A stretch of DNA of 54,348 nt. Source: Chlorobiaceae bacterium (GTDB taxonomy: Bacteria > Bacteroidota > Chlorobiia > Chlorobiales > Chlorobiaceae). Every line of letters starts with the position of its first letter. The first letter of the stretch is position 1. Shown one piece after another: positions 45,989-54,348 of the stretch. A program made the position numbers and the translations under genes. A model generated the notes under the pieces. That model was not told where the DNA came from and ran no database searches. It was given only the letters and a program-made list of their open reading frames with translations. The stretch covers positions 1 to 54,348 of the forward strand of contig JAAXWS010000017.1 of the NCBI GenBank assembly GCA_013334865.1, read 5' to 3'.

Positions 45989-46975
45989 TCAACCTTTCAT
46001 CTGGTACCGGGTGATATCCATCCCGAACTTGAGGTTGAACTTATCAAGCTGTTCCTTCAGTTCCGTCAGCGACTTCTTGCCGAAGTTCTTGTAGTTCAGC
46101 AGCTCATCCTCCCTCCTGGAGACCAGGTCGCCGAGGGTGTCGATCTCGGCAAGCCTCAGGCAGTTGTGCGAACGAACCGAGAGGTCGAGGTCCTCGATCT
46201 TGGTCTGGAGGAGCTTGCGCATGCTCTCGAACTCGTCGTCGAGCTGCTTGTACTCTTCTTCCGAGAACTCTTCCTCGGTCGGGGAGAATTCGGCGAAAAA
46301 GGTAAAATGCTCGTTGATGATCCTGCCGGCAAGGCTGATGGAATCATCCGGGGTGATCGAACCGTCGGTCTCGACGTCGAGCACCATCTTCTCGTAGTCG
46401 GTACGCTGTCCTACGCGGGTGTTCTCTACCGTGAACTTCACGTTCTTGATCGGGGTGTAGATAGAATCAAGTGCGATGAAGCCGATCGGCATGCCCTCGC
46501 TGCGATTCTCTTCAGAAGGTACGTACCCGCGGCCCCTGCCGATGTAGATATCGATGTTCACCACGGCCTCGGAGTTGATCGTGGCGATGTGCAGATCCTT
46601 GTTCAGGACCTCGAACTCGCCTTCCTGGGCAACGATATCGCCGGCCATGAACTCTTTCGGGCCGGAGAGGGTCAGGGAGGTCTTGCAGCTGCGCTTGCAG
46701 TTGGACTTGAAACGAACCTTCTTCAGGTTCAGCACGATCTCGGGGACATCTTCGCGGACGCCGTCGATCGTCGAGAATTCATGAAAGACGCCATCGATCT
46801 TGATCCCGGTGATGGCCGTTCCGGGGAGAGAGGCAAGAAGAACCCTTCTCATCGCATTGCCAAGCGTAACTCCGTATCCACGCTCCAGCGGCTGGGCGAT
46901 GAAACGCCCGAAGCTACCGGTGTGGGTTGCCTCATCCACCTCTATCTTTGCAGGCATCTGCATCTGATATATCAT
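45989..46975 (-). CDS. rpoA: RNA polymerase alpha subunit
   Basis: Alpha dimerises to start polymerase assembly; its C-terminal domain contacts DNA and activators. In its 328 residues the N-terminal domain runs to about residue 235 ([60 protein letters not shown]). An acidic linker follows ([20 protein letters not shown]). The C-terminal helix-hairpin-helix domain reads [20 protein letters not shown] and [19 protein letters not shown]. It lies between rpsD and rplQ in the usual alpha-operon order. Confidence 0.98.
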   Translation of the reverse strand: MIYQMQMPAKIEVDEATHTGSFGRFIAQPLERGYGVTLGNAMRRVLLASLPGTAITGIKIDGVFHEFSTIDGVREDVPEIVLNLKKVRFKSNCKRSCKTSLTLSGPKEFMAGDIVAQEGEFEVLNKDLHIATINSEAVVNIDIYIGRGRGYVPSEENRSEGMPIGFIALDSIYTPIKNVKFTVENTRVGQRTDYEKMVLDVETDGSITPDDSISLAGRIINEHFTFFAEFSPTEEEFSEEEYKQLDDEFESMRKLLQTKIEDLDLSVRSHNCLRLAEIDTLGDLVSRREDELLNYKNFGKKSLTELKEQLDKFNLKFGMDITRYQMKG

Positions 46976-47006
46976 AGTCTTGATACCTTAAGGATTCTCA
47001 GAAATA

Positions 47007-47618
47007 TCACTTGGAGTACAACTCGACGACCAGCTGTTCGTTATAGGGCTCCTGGACCGCTTCGCGCTCAGGAACCGCAAGGAACACTGCTTTCTTGTTG
47101 GCCTTGTCGACCTGGATCCATGCAGGAATCCTGGCATCCGATGCCTTGTTCAGCGAATCGGCAACAGCGTCGAGGTTGCGGCTCTTCTGCCTGAACTCGA
47201 TCAGGTCACCGGGAGAGACCAGATACGAAGGGATGTTCACCTTCTTGCCGTTGATGAGCAGGTGGCCGTGCGAAACGAGCTGCCTGGCGCCGGCGCGCGA
47301 AGGGGAGAAGCCGCAGCGGTAGACCACGTTGTCAAAGCGCCTTTCGAGCAGCTTGACGAGGTTGTCGCCGGTAACGCCACGCTGGGCGACGGCCTTGCGG
47401 TAATAGGTCCTGAACTGCTTTTCGAGAATACCGTAGAGGTATTTCATCTTCTGCTTCTCACGGAGCTGGAGGGCGTATTCCGACACCTTGCCCTTGCGGG
47501 ACTGGCCGTGCTCACCGGGAGCATACGGGCGCCTTTCGAGATATTTTTCAGCTTTCTGTGAAAGAGCGATCCCCAACCTGCGAGAAACCTTGGTGATTGA
47601 GCCTCTGAATCGTGCCAT
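47007..47618 (-). CDS. rpsD: 30S ribosomal protein S4
   Basis: This primary 16S rRNA-binding protein often represses its own operon. The 203 residues include an N-terminal part without the zinc cysteines ([20 protein letters not shown]), the [20 protein letters not shown] block, and the S4 RNA-binding domain [20 protein letters not shown] with [20 protein letters not shown]. It sits between rpsK and rpoA, 31 bases from rpoA. Confidence 0.97.
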   Translation of the reverse strand: MARFRGSITKVSRRLGIALSQKAEKYLERRPYAPGEHGQSRKGKVSEYALQLREKQKMKYLYGILEKQFRTYYRKAVAQRGVTGDNLVKLLERRFDNVVYRCGFSPSRAGARQLVSHGHLLINGKKVNIPSYLVSPGDLIEFRQKSRNLDAVADSLNKASDARIPAWIQVDKANKKAVFLAVPEREAVQEPYNEQLVVELYSK

Positions 47619-47655
47619 AGCAATTGCTTCGATTGATAATTCTTGATGATATCCG

Positions 47656-48039
47656 TCAGACCCTTCTGCGCTTGGGAGGCCGGCAACCGTTGTGCGGAAG
47701 CGGAGTGATGTCCTTGATGGTCTTCACTTCGAGGCCGACACCCTGGAGCGCCCTGATGGCGGCATCGCGGCCGGCGCCTGGGCCCTTGATGAACACGTCG
47801 ACATGGCGCATGCCGAGGTCGAATGCTTCCTTTGCCGCCGCTTCGGAGGTAACCTGCGAGGCATAGGGGGTATTTTTCTTCGAGCCCTTGAAACCGTTCT
47901 TGCCGGCACTGGACCATGAAACCGTATTGCCCAGCGTATCGGTGATCGTCACCATGACGTTGTTGAACGACGCCTTGATATGAACGGTACCTTCAGGCGT
48001 AACCTTTACTTTCTTTTTTTTCCTGCTCGCTGTTGCCAT
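47656..48039 (-). CDS. rpsK: 30S ribosomal protein S11
   Basis: A platform protein of the small subunit. The 127 residues have a basic start ([20 protein letters not shown]), then [40 protein letters not shown] and the closing [15 protein letters not shown] typical of S11. It lies 37 bases upstream of rpsD and 49 downstream of rpsM. Confidence 0.97.
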   Translation of the reverse strand: MATASRKKKKVKVTPEGTVHIKASFNNVMVTITDTLGNTVSWSSAGKNGFKGSKKNTPYASQVTSEAAAKEAFDLGMRHVDVFIKGPGAGRDAAIRALQGVGLEVKTIKDITPLPHNGCRPPKRRRV

Positions 48040-48088
48040 GAGTCTGTCGCTATTTAGTCTCTCTTATTGCTGAATTACTCGGTTCACA

Positions 48089-48466
48089 CTACTTCTTGGT
48101 AGCCTTCTTCTTGCCGGCGACCGTCTTGCGCTTGCCCTTCCTGGTACGTGCGTTGGTCGAAGTGCGCTGGCCGCGGACCGGGAGCGATCTGCGGTGGCGG
48201 AGGCCCCTGTAGCAACCGATATCCATCAGACGCTTGATGGCAAGCTGCTGCTCGCCTCGTGCCTGGCCTTCGACCGTGTAGTCGTTGCCGACGATCTCCC
48301 TGATAGCATGTGCCTCTTCATCGCTGAGTTCGGACACCTTCTTGTTCGGGGCGACTCCGGCCCTCTGAAGGATGGTTTCAGCAGATTTTTTCCCGATACC
48401 ATAGACATACGTCAGTGCGATGACGGCATGCTTGTTCAATGGCAAATTTACACCAGCTAACCTCAT
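48089..48466 (-). CDS. rpsM: 30S ribosomal protein S13
   Basis: A head protein of the small subunit that bridges to the large subunit. The 125 residues contain [20 protein letters not shown], the helix-two-turn-helix [20 protein letters not shown] and the basic tail [20 protein letters not shown], all diagnostic. It follows rpmJ by 34 bases. Confidence 0.97.
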   Translation of the reverse strand: MRLAGVNLPLNKHAVIALTYVYGIGKKSAETILQRAGVAPNKKVSELSDEEAHAIREIVGNDYTVEGQARGEQQLAIKRLMDIGCYRGLRHRRSLPVRGQRTSTNARTRKGKRKTVAGKKKATKK

Positions 48467-48500
48467 AAGTTTTTCTCAAGTCTGTTGTTTGTTCCGAAGA

Positions 48501-48617
48501 TCACCCCTGGCGCTGCTTGTGGCTTGGATTCACCTTGCAGATCACAAATCGTTTTCCTTTGCGCTTGATAATCCTGCAGTGCTCGCAACGTTTTTTGATA
48601 GATGAAAATATTTTCAT
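48501..48617 (-). CDS. rpmJ: 50S ribosomal protein L36 (zinc-binding form)
   Basis: I translated this 38-residue gene by hand: it starts [20 protein letters not shown] and ends SHKQRQG. The zinc site C11, C14, C27, H33 is complete, so this is the C+ type. It lies between infA and rpsM as in most bacteria. A promoter-like sequence is present in the 107-base gap upstream. Confidence 0.95.
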   Translation of the reverse strand: MKIFSSIKKRCEHCRIIKRKGKRFVICKVNPSHKQRQG

Positions 48618-48672
48618 GGTAAACCCCACACGCTATGATTGTCCGGTCAGTCCAAAATATGAAAAGGCATGT

Positions 48673-48701
48673 AATGTAATAAACGCCTTCCTAATAATCA
48701 A
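48673..48701 (-). promoter_or_regulatory. Possible internal promoter upstream of rpmJ
   Basis: On the minus strand TTGATT (48696-48701) and TACATT (48673-48678) are separated by 17 bases, inside the only long AT-rich gap of the ribosomal operon. Each box matches the sigma-70 consensus at four of six positions. It would drive rpmJ-rpsM-rpsK-rpsD-rpoA-rplQ. Confidence 0.4.
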
Positions 48702-48724
48702 CCGGAAGATGGATATTATTTTTT

Positions 48725-48943
48725 CTACTTGTACCGGTACGTAATTCTTCCCTTCGAAAGGTCATACGGTGAAATCTGGACCTTGACCTTGTCGCCCGGG
48801 AGGATGCGGATGTAGTGCATCCTGATCTTTCCCGACACGTGCGCCAGCACCTCAAGCCCGTTTTCGAGCTTCACCTTGAACTGGGCGTTGGGAAGCGCTT
48901 CCAGGATTTCGCCTTCTATTTCTATTGATTCTTCCTTGGCCAA
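48725..48943 (-). CDS. infA: Translation initiation factor IF-1
   Basis: IF-1 binds the ribosomal A site during initiation. The 72 residues form one OB fold: [60 protein letters not shown] and ITYRYK. It lies 31 bases after map and before rpmJ, the normal order. Confidence 0.97.
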   Translation of the reverse strand: MAKEESIEIEGEILEALPNAQFKVKLENGLEVLAHVSGKIRMHYIRILPGDKVKVQISPYDLSKGRITYRYK

Positions 48944-48974
48944 TGTAGCTCTCCGCTTTGCTGGTTTTATAAGT

Positions 48975-49766
48975 TCAGGCCCTGCCTGCTGGCGAAAGGG
49001 TCAGCACCTCGGCTGCCCCCTCCCTGACGGCGATCGTATGCTCGAAATGGGCCGAGGGCTTGCCGTCTTCCGTGACGGCCACCCATGCACCACGCTTGCT
49101 CACCGCACGACGCGAGCGCCCGAGGGCGATCATGGGTTCGATGGCGAGCGTCATTCCAGCGCGCAGCTTCACGCCGGTATTCCGCCTTCCGTAATTCGGG
49201 ACGGCCGGGTCCTCGTGCAGTTCGCTGCCGATACCGTGGCCGACCATGTTCTCGATCACGCTGTACCCGAACGAACGTGCATGCTCCTCGATGGCTGACG
49301 AAACGTCTCCCAGCCGGTTGCCGGCAATCGCCTGTGCGATTCCCCGGTAGAGGCACTCCTCGGTCTCCCTGACAAGCTGCCGGACCTCGGGGGCGACATC
49401 GCCGAGCATGAAGGTCCTGGCCGCGTCGCCGTGATAGCCGCCCATGTAGACGCCGCAGTCGACCGAAACAATGTCGCCTTCGCGCACGATTCGCTTCGCG
49501 CTCGGCACGCCATGGACGACCTCCTCATTGAGCGACACGCAGAGGGTCGCGGGATACGGGGTGACACCGACTTCGCCTTTCGGCACGTAATTCAGGAAGC
49601 TCGGTACGCCGTGATTGTCCCGGATGAACTGCTCGGCAAGTTCGTCAAGCCGCTTTGTGGACATCCCCGGCTGTATCTGTTCGCCGAGCATGTCGAGGGT
49701 CCTGGCCACCAGTGCTCCGGACTCCCGCATCAATTCGATTTCCCTCTCGCTCTTGATCGTGATCAT
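48975..49766 (-). CDS. map: Methionine aminopeptidase, type I
   Basis: The enzyme removes the N-terminal Met from new proteins. The 263 residues carry the metal ligands in [18 protein letters not shown] (two Asp), [12 protein letters not shown] (His), LAIEPM (Glu) and the final Glu near ITKSE-type ends ([17 protein letters not shown]). The substrate His lies in [10 protein letters not shown]. It follows secY directly; the adk gene that often separates the two is absent here. Confidence 0.96.
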   Translation of the reverse strand: MITIKSEREIELMRESGALVARTLDMLGEQIQPGMSTKRLDELAEQFIRDNHGVPSFLNYVPKGEVGVTPYPATLCVSLNEEVVHGVPSAKRIVREGDIVSVDCGVYMGGYHGDAARTFMLGDVAPEVRQLVRETEECLYRGIAQAIAGNRLGDVSSAIEEHARSFGYSVIENMVGHGIGSELHEDPAVPNYGRRNTGVKLRAGMTLAIEPMIALGRSRRAVSKRGAWVAVTEDGKPSAHFEHTIAVREGAAEVLTLSPAGRA

Positions 49767-49778
49767 GCCGCCATCCGC

Positions 49779-51107
49779 TTAGCCCTGACGGCCTCTGGTC
49801 TTGGCGGTCTTCATGAATCCGTCGTAATGGCGCATCATGAGATGGCTTTCGACCTGCTGGAGCGTATCGAGTCCGACACTGACGATGATGAGCAGGCTGG
49901 TACCGCCGAAAAACTGTGCGAACCCCGGCGTCACGTTCCCGAACTTGGTCAGGAAGGTCGGAAGGATCGCGATGATTGCCAGCGATATTGCGCCGGGAAG
50001 CGTGATCCTCGTCAGGATGTTGTCGATGAAATCGGCCGTGCTCTTGCCTGGCCTGATACCAGGGATGAACCCGCCCTGGCGCCGCATGGTGTCGGCGACC
50101 TCCTTGGGGTTGAAGGCGATGGCCGTATAGAAATAGGTGAAGAAGACGATCATCGATCCGAAGATGATCGCGTACCACCAGGAGTCGTAGGCAAGCGCGC
50201 CGGCGACCTTCTGCATCACCTCGTTCTCCGGGAAGAAGGAAAGGAAGGTGGAGGGCAGGAACATGATCGACTGGGCGAAGATGATCGGCATGACGCCTGC
50301 GGTATTGATCTTCATCGGGATGTACTGGGTGCCGCCGCCGTAGACCTTTCGCCCGACGACGCGCTTGGCGTGCTGGACGGGGATCCTGCGGGTGCCGACG
50401 GTGAGCACGATGACCACCGCGACGATGGCAGCCATGACCGCCATGATGATAAGCTCGACGATCCAGTTCTTGCTGCCGAGGGAGACCGACTGGATTTCAG
50501 CGACCAGCGCCTGCGGGAACCGGGCGACGATACCGATCATGATGATCAGCGAGATGCCGTTGCCGATGCCCCGCTCCGTAATCCGCTCACCGAGCCACAT
50601 GACGAATACGGTGCTGGCGGTGAGGATGAGTACTGTGGTGAGAGCAAAGAAAATACCCGGGTCAGGGACCACGACGGTTCCGAAGGATGAGGGGCTGGCA
50701 AGGCTGACGCTCACGCCCCATGCCTGCAGGGCCGCGACAAGGATCGTTCCGTAACGGGTATACTGGTTGATTTTCTGGCGGCCCTCCTCGCCCTCCTTCT
50801 GGAGCTTCTGCACGTACGGGGTTACCGCGCCGAGCAGCTGGACGATGATGGATGCCGAGATGTAGGGCATGATGCCCAGGGAAAAGATGGAGGCGCGTGC
50901 GAACGCGCCACCGACAAACAGGTCAAACAGGCCGAAGAGGTCGTTTGCGTGGGATGATTTCGCACCAGCCACGGCCGCCGCGTCGACGCCCGGTATTGAG
51001 ATATGCGACCCCAACCTGTAGATGAACAGAAGCAGGAGGGTATAGAGGATCCGCTGCCGTAACTCCGGGATTTTATTGATGTTCCTGATACTCTCTGTAA
51101 GCTTCAT
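49779..51107 (-). CDS. secY: Protein translocase subunit SecY
   Basis: SecY is the channel of the Sec translocon. The 442 residues contain ten membrane helices, starting at RQRILYTLLLLFIYRLGSHI with the plug region after SIPGVDAAAV. Key loops are seen as WLGERITERGIGNGISLIIM, GGTQYIPMKINTAGVMPIIF and GGFIPGIRPGKSTADFIDNI. ATG at 51107 is preferred over the in-frame GTG at 51113 because GGGTGG lies a suitable distance upstream. It follows rplO by 15 bases. Confidence 0.97.
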   Translation of the reverse strand: MKLTESIRNINKIPELRQRILYTLLLLFIYRLGSHISIPGVDAAAVAGAKSSHANDLFGLFDLFVGGAFARASIFSLGIMPYISASIIVQLLGAVTPYVQKLQKEGEEGRQKINQYTRYGTILVAALQAWGVSVSLASPSSFGTVVVPDPGIFFALTTVLILTASTVFVMWLGERITERGIGNGISLIIMIGIVARFPQALVAEIQSVSLGSKNWIVELIIMAVMAAIVAVVIVLTVGTRRIPVQHAKRVVGRKVYGGGTQYIPMKINTAGVMPIIFAQSIMFLPSTFLSFFPENEVMQKVAGALAYDSWWYAIIFGSMIVFFTYFYTAIAFNPKEVADTMRRQGGFIPGIRPGKSTADFIDNILTRITLPGAISLAIIAILPTFLTKFGNVTPGFAQFFGGTSLLIIVSVGLDTLQQVESHLMMRHYDGFMKTAKTRGRQG

Positions 51108-51122
51108 AACCACCCGGTTCCT

Positions 51123-51680
51123 TTACGGCTTGACCTTTCTTTTCCTGACGACCTTCACCACTTTTGCCTTCGGCTTCAGCAGAGCCTCTTCGAGGGGCAG
51201 GCCATTGACCTTGGAAGCCTCTTCGAGGGTACGGAACGCCTGGACGGTCTTGCCGCCGGCCTTCTCGATCTTCTCTTCGGCGCTCTTGCTGAAGAAATGG
51301 GCGGTAATGGTAACGGCAGAAGAGATCTCGCCGTTGCCGAGCACCTTGAAGTACTCCTGGTTGCTTGCGTTGCAGAGGTGCTTCAGGTCGATGACGGTGA
51401 TCTCGTTGCCCACCAGGCCCTTCTCGATCCACTGCTGGATCTGGGAGACGTTGACGTTGGCCACATCCTTCCTGTTCGGAGCGGTGAAACCGAATTTGGG
51501 GAGCCTCCTGTAGATCGGCATCTGGCCGCCTTCGATGACGGGACGCTGATAGCCGCTTCTGGCCTGCTGTCCCTTGTTGCCCTTGCCGGCGGTGGTGCCG
51601 TTGCCTGAACCAGGGCCGCGACCGACCCGTTTCCTGTTCTTGGTAGCCCCCTTGGCAGGACGAAGTGAACTTAAATCCAT
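51123..51680 (-). CDS. rplO: 50S ribosomal protein L15
   Basis: A late-assembling large-subunit protein. The 185 residues start MDLSSLRPAKGATKNRKRVG, then GRGPGSGNGTTAGKGNKGQQ, the family signature region, and end with a Lys-rich extension (EALLKPKAKVVKVVRKRKVK) longer than in E. coli. It lies between rpmD and secY. Confidence 0.97.
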   Translation of the reverse strand: MDLSSLRPAKGATKNRKRVGRGPGSGNGTTAGKGNKGQQARSGYQRPVIEGGQMPIYRRLPKFGFTAPNRKDVANVNVSQIQQWIEKGLVGNEITVIDLKHLCNASNQEYFKVLGNGEISSAVTITAHFFSKSAEEKIEKAGGKTVQAFRTLEEASKVNGLPLEEALLKPKAKVVKVVRKRKVKP

Positions 51681-51714
51681 GATTAGATTCCCGACTTGCT
51701 TTTATGAATACTTG

Positions 51715-51900
51715 TTACTGCTCGTCTACCTTCACAAGGTGCTGGACGACGCGGATCTGACCCCTGGTGCAGGCGTTGTCCTTGAGTTCGACCTTGTGGT
51801 TGGGCCGACCGAGGCCGAGAGCCTTGATCGTCGCTTTCTGCTTCTTGGTGCCGCCGATAACGCTGCGCACCTGAGTAACCTTTATCGTTTTCTCGCTCAT
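51715..51900 (-). CDS. rpmD: 50S ribosomal protein L30
   Basis: A small large-subunit protein of 61 residues: MSEKTIKVTQVRSVIGGTKK, QKATIKALGLGRPNHKVELK, then DNACTRGQIRVVQHLVKVDE. ATG at 51900 is chosen because AGGAG lies 10 bases before it but only about 1 base before the in-frame ATG at 51909. It is between rpsE and rplO. Confidence 0.95.
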   Translation of the reverse strand: MSEKTIKVTQVRSVIGGTKKQKATIKALGLGRPNHKVELKDNACTRGQIRVVQHLVKVDEQ

Positions 51901-51917
51901 TATCACCATTCTCCTGT

Positions 51918-52436
51918 TTAGCTTTCAAATACCTCTTTCAGGCTCTTCGAGCGGCGCTCTGCGACATCATTCGCATCGGAAATGCTCTGGAGACCGAGGA
52001 TGGCTGCCTTCACCACGTTGTGCGGGTTCGAGGAGCCGAGGGACTTGGTGAGGATGTCGTGGATGCCAGCCATCTCAAGCACAGCTCTGACCGCACCGCC
52101 GGCGATGAGACCGGTACCCGGGGTGGCGGGCTTCATGAGGACCTTGGCGGAACCGTACTTGGCAACGATCGGGTGCGGGATGGTCCCTTTCACGATCGGC
52201 ACCTTGATCACGTTCTTCTTGCCGTCCTCGACGCCCTTGGCGATGGCGTCCTGGACTTCGTTGGCTTTTCCGAGCCCGTAACCCACATGGCCGTCCTTGT
52301 CGCCGACAACAACGATCGCGTTGAAGCCGAAGCGCTTGCCGCCCTTGACAACTTTCGCGGTCCTGTTGATGTGCACCAGCTTCTCTTTAAGATTCAACTC
52401 ACCGGGCTTGATGCTCCTGGCAGATTTTTTCGACAT
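51918..52436 (-). CDS. rpsE: 30S ribosomal protein S5
   Basis: A decoding-accuracy protein of the small subunit. The 172 residues contain the S5 dsRNA-binding domain ([40 protein letters not shown]) and the C-terminal domain ([40 protein letters not shown]). It lies 20 bases after rplR. Confidence 0.97.
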   Translation of the reverse strand: MSKKSARSIKPGELNLKEKLVHINRTAKVVKGGKRFGFNAIVVVGDKDGHVGYGLGKANEVQDAIAKGVEDGKKNVIKVPIVKGTIPHPIVAKYGSAKVLMKPATPGTGLIAGGAVRAVLEMAGIHDILTKSLGSSNPHNVVKAAILGLQSISDANDVAERRSKSLKEVFES

Positions 52437-52456
52437 TACTCTCTCGTTGTAAAGTT

Positions 52457-52816
52457 TTAAAAGATCAGTCCTGCTTGACGGGCGCCGTCGGCCAGGGCCT
52501 TGATGCGGCCGTGGTACCGGAATCCGTTCCTGTCGAAGACGACAGCGGTGATGCCCTGAGCGAGGGCCTTCTCGGCCAGCTGCTTGCCGACCAGGGCGCT
52601 CTTTTCGCTCTTGGTACCGGCGAAGCCGGCATTGTCCTTCGACATGGTCGATGCCGTCAGGATGGTCTTCCCTTTGTCATCGTCGATCAACTGTGCGTAG
52701 ATCTGGGACAGGCTGCGGTAAACGCAAAGCCTCGGCCTTGCCTCGGTGCCATAGACGCTGGCCCTGCTACGTGCCTTGATTTTCTGCCTGTGTGCAGCTT
52801 TATCGATTTGGCTCAT
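52457..52816 (-). CDS. rplR: 50S ribosomal protein L18
   Basis: A 5S rRNA-binding protein of 119 residues with [40 protein letters not shown] and [20 protein letters not shown], ending ARQAGLIF. It lies between rplF and rpsE. Confidence 0.97.
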   Translation of the reverse strand: MSQIDKAAHRQKIKARSRASVYGTEARPRLCVYRSLSQIYAQLIDDDKGKTILTASTMSKDNAGFAGTKSEKSALVGKQLAEKALAQGITAVVFDRNGFRYHGRIKALADGARQAGLIF

Positions 52817-52872
52817 TATCTCTAACCCTGTAAATGTTAATTACCTGACTTTTATTCCCTTCAGGGCGCCGG

Positions 52873-53412
52873 TTACTTGCCGGCAGCCTTGCCTTCCTTG
52901 CGGCGGATGACCTCGCCTTCGTACTTGATGCCCTTGCCGCGGTACGGTTCAGGCTTCCTGAACGAGCGGATCTTGGCCGCGATCTGGCCGACGAGTGCCT
53001 TGTCGATGCCGCTGATGAGCACGGTCACCGGATCCGGCACCTCGATCTTGATCTCGGAAGGAGCCTTGAAGTAGATCATGTGCGAGTAACCGAGGGTCAT
53101 AGCCAGAAGGTCGCCCTTGAGTTCCGCGCGGTAACCGACGCCGGTGATCTCAAGCTTGCGGGTGAATCCCTTGGTGACGCCCTCGACCATGTTGCTGACC
53201 AGCATGCGGTACAGGCCGTGCATCGCACGCGAACGCTTGCTGTCGTCGATCCGCTGGACCGTCACGTTTCCGTCATTGACCGAGATGGTCACTTCTTCGC
53301 ACATCGCCTGGGACAGAGCGCCTTTCGGGCCTGTCACGCTGATCACGTTATCCTTGATCTCGACCTTAGCCTGACCAGCAAGGCTGATCGGCATTTTTCC
53401 AATTCTTGACAT
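52873..53412 (-). CDS. rplF: 50S ribosomal protein L6
   Basis: A large-subunit protein near the factor-binding site. The 179 residues start MSRIGKMPISLAGQAKVEIK, and the C-terminal signature reads GQIAAKIRSFRKPEPYRGKG then IKYEGEVIRRKEGKAAGK. It follows rpsH by 23 bases. Confidence 0.97.
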   Translation of the reverse strand: MSRIGKMPISLAGQAKVEIKDNVISVTGPKGALSQAMCEEVTISVNDGNVTVQRIDDSKRSRAMHGLYRMLVSNMVEGVTKGFTRKLEITGVGYRAELKGDLLAMTLGYSHMIYFKAPSEIKIEVPDPVTVLISGIDKALVGQIAAKIRSFRKPEPYRGKGIKYEGEVIRRKEGKAAGK

Positions 53413-53435
53413 GGTAAACTGATGCGCTTATGAAA

Positions 53436-53831
53436 TTAATAAATACGGAACAGGACCTCACCGCCGACATTCTGGTCACGTGCCTCCTTGTCGGTCAGGA
53501 TGCCTTTCGAGGTCGAAAGGATGAACAGGCCGAGGCCGCCGAGGTACCGCTTGATGTCCTTGCCGTCATAGACCCTGCGACCTGGCTTGCTGACCCTGGT
53601 GATCTCCTTGATGGCGTGACGGCCGTCCGCAGTGTACTTCAGGTCAACGCGGATGAAGGGGAACTGCTCGGAGGTGATCACCGTGTAGTTCTTGATGTAC
53701 CCTTTATCGAGGAGCAGCTTGGAGATGTTCTCCCTGAGCTTGGAATAAGGAATATCGGTCGTCTTGTTTTTGGCACTACCGGCGTTTCTGATACGGGTAA
53801 TGAAATCGGCTATGGAATCCGTTACAGGCAT
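53436..53831 (-). CDS. rpsH: 30S ribosomal protein S8
   Basis: A 16S rRNA-binding protein which in E. coli represses the spc operon. The 131 residues contain [40 protein letters not shown] and the closing [20 protein letters not shown]. It lies between rpsN and rplF. Confidence 0.97.
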   Translation of the reverse strand: MPVTDSIADFITRIRNAGSAKNKTTDIPYSKLRENISKLLLDKGYIKNYTVITSEQFPFIRVDLKYTADGRHAIKEITRVSKPGRRVYDGKDIKRYLGGLGLFILSTSKGILTDKEARDQNVGGEVLFRIY

Positions 53832-53894
53832 GGCTAACAGTTGGTTACATTCGTAAATGAACAGACATCTTTATTATCGTCCGGGGAATGCGGC

Positions 53895-54164
53895 TTACCA
53901 GCTCGCCTTCCTGACGCCGGGAAGCTTTCCTTCCAGGGCGAGTTTGCGGAACATGTGGCGGCAGAGGCCGAACTTCTCGTAGTTGCCACGCCCGCGGCCG
54001 GTCAGGACACAACGGTTGCGAACCCTGGTTGCCGAGCTGTCGCGCGGAAGCTTCTGCAGCGCGGCGTAATCGCCGGCAGCCTTCAGCTCCTCCCTTTTCG
54101 CCGCGAACTTCTCGACGAGCTGCTTCCTCTTTTCGTTTCGTGCAATAATGCTTTTCCTTGCCAT
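53895..54164 (-). CDS. rpsN: 30S ribosomal protein S14 (zinc-less form)
   Basis: A small-subunit head protein of 89 residues: [20 protein letters not shown] at the start, then [20 protein letters not shown] and [20 protein letters not shown] at the end. The CxxC pairs of the zinc form are absent, so it is the longer C-minus type. It lies between rplE and rpsH. Confidence 0.96.
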   Translation of the reverse strand: MARKSIIARNEKRKQLVEKFAAKREELKAAGDYAALQKLPRDSSATRVRNRCVLTGRGRGNYEKFGLCRHMFRKLALEGKLPGVRKASW

Positions 54165-54185
54165 CTTGGTCAGTGATAAAGGTGA

Positions 54186-54348
54186 TTAGTTCTTCTTTTT
54201 GAACGGCATGCCGAGCAGGGAGAGAAGCTCGAAGGCCTCCTCGTCCGTCTGGGCAGACGTGACAAAGCTGATATCCATGCCATTGATCCTCGGAACCTTG
54301 TCGATGTCGATTTCCGGGAAAATGATCTGCTCCCTGATGCCGGCGTTG
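54186..54348 (-). CDS. rplE: 50S ribosomal protein L5, C-terminal part (cut by window edge)
   Basis: Hand translation gives [20 protein letters not shown], then [20 protein letters not shown] and [13 protein letters not shown] before the stop at 54186. This is the conserved end of L5, a 5S rRNA-binding protein. The gene continues beyond base 54348. It precedes rpsN by 21 bases. Confidence 0.95.
   Translation of the reverse strand, partial: NAGIREQIIFPEIDIDKVPRINGMDISFVTSAQTDEEAFELLSLLGMPFKKKN

Overview
The window is a GC-rich stretch of a green sulfur bacterium (phylum Chlorobiota) chromosome. The main evidence is a set of photosynthetic-pigment genes: bchN, bchB and bchL (light-independent protochlorophyllide reductase), a V4R-domain BchJ, a BchK-type bacteriochlorophyll c synthase, and a CruC-type carotenoid glycosyltransferase. 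The gene order around bchK and cruC, with hisG and nifU/nifS close by, fits what I remember of Chlorobaculum tepidum. I do not assign a species.

Layout, left to right. 1-5.4 kb: a REP-associated transposase cut by the window edge, Hsp20, a DUF4438 protein, an M23 peptidase, ArfB, a small ferredoxin and a seven-bladed WD40 protein, with a pair of REP-like palindromes at 4.3-4.4 kb. 5.5-12.2 kb, all minus strand: miaB, bchK, a phytol/farnesol-kinase-like gene, an LpxH-like phosphoesterase, hisG and cruC. This puts BChl c esterification, possible farnesol salvage and carotenoid glycosylation in one apparent transcription unit. 12.2-16.8 kb: nifS-nifU, a RodZ-like HTH membrane protein and a large TPR lipoprotein with a degenerate CHAT-like C-terminus. 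17-20 kb: a CNNM/HlyC-type membrane protein, ndk and an AI-2E family transporter. 20.4-29.6 kb, minus strand: rsmE, comF, a ROK kinase, lpxA, a large DUF2723 membrane protein, hemW, gmhB and glgA (envelope and storage carbohydrate). 29.9-32.3 kb: an Ig-like lipoprotein and bchJ. 32.3-34.4 kb: a Met/Cys-rich secreted protein, a BI-1 family protein and a decayed transposase. 34.5-38.5 kb: bchN-bchB-bchL. 38.5-45.4 kb: a thiamine-binding protein, purA, engB, a small unknown gene, cysS, manC and rsmG. 45.4 kb to the right edge, minus strand: the spc/alpha ribosomal operon from rplE (cut) through rplQ, with secY, map, infA, rpmJ and rpoA, but no adk between secY and map.

The pigment genes act in one pathway. 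BchNBL reduces protochlorophyllide, BchJ helps an earlier vinyl-reduction stage, BchK attaches the farnesyl tail to form chlorosome BChl c, and CruC glucosylates the carotenoid that is packed with it. NifS/NifU could supply Fe-S clusters to BchNBL, MiaB, HemW and ferredoxin.

Non-coding structure is unusually rich. There are two copies of a ~140-148 bp element with TTATTACTCC ends (33.0 and 41.1 kb), two copies of a long inverted-repeat element (29.8 kb, and between bchB and bchL), several palindrome pairs, a hexamer inverted array (20.3 kb), and tandem 12-bp direct repeats upstream of nifS. No rRNA, tRNA or CRISPR was seen. I found no convincing wholly new multi-gene system. The strongest leads are the farnesol-kinase/bchK/cruC cluster, the terminator abutting the cruC start, and the repeat families around the pigment genes.
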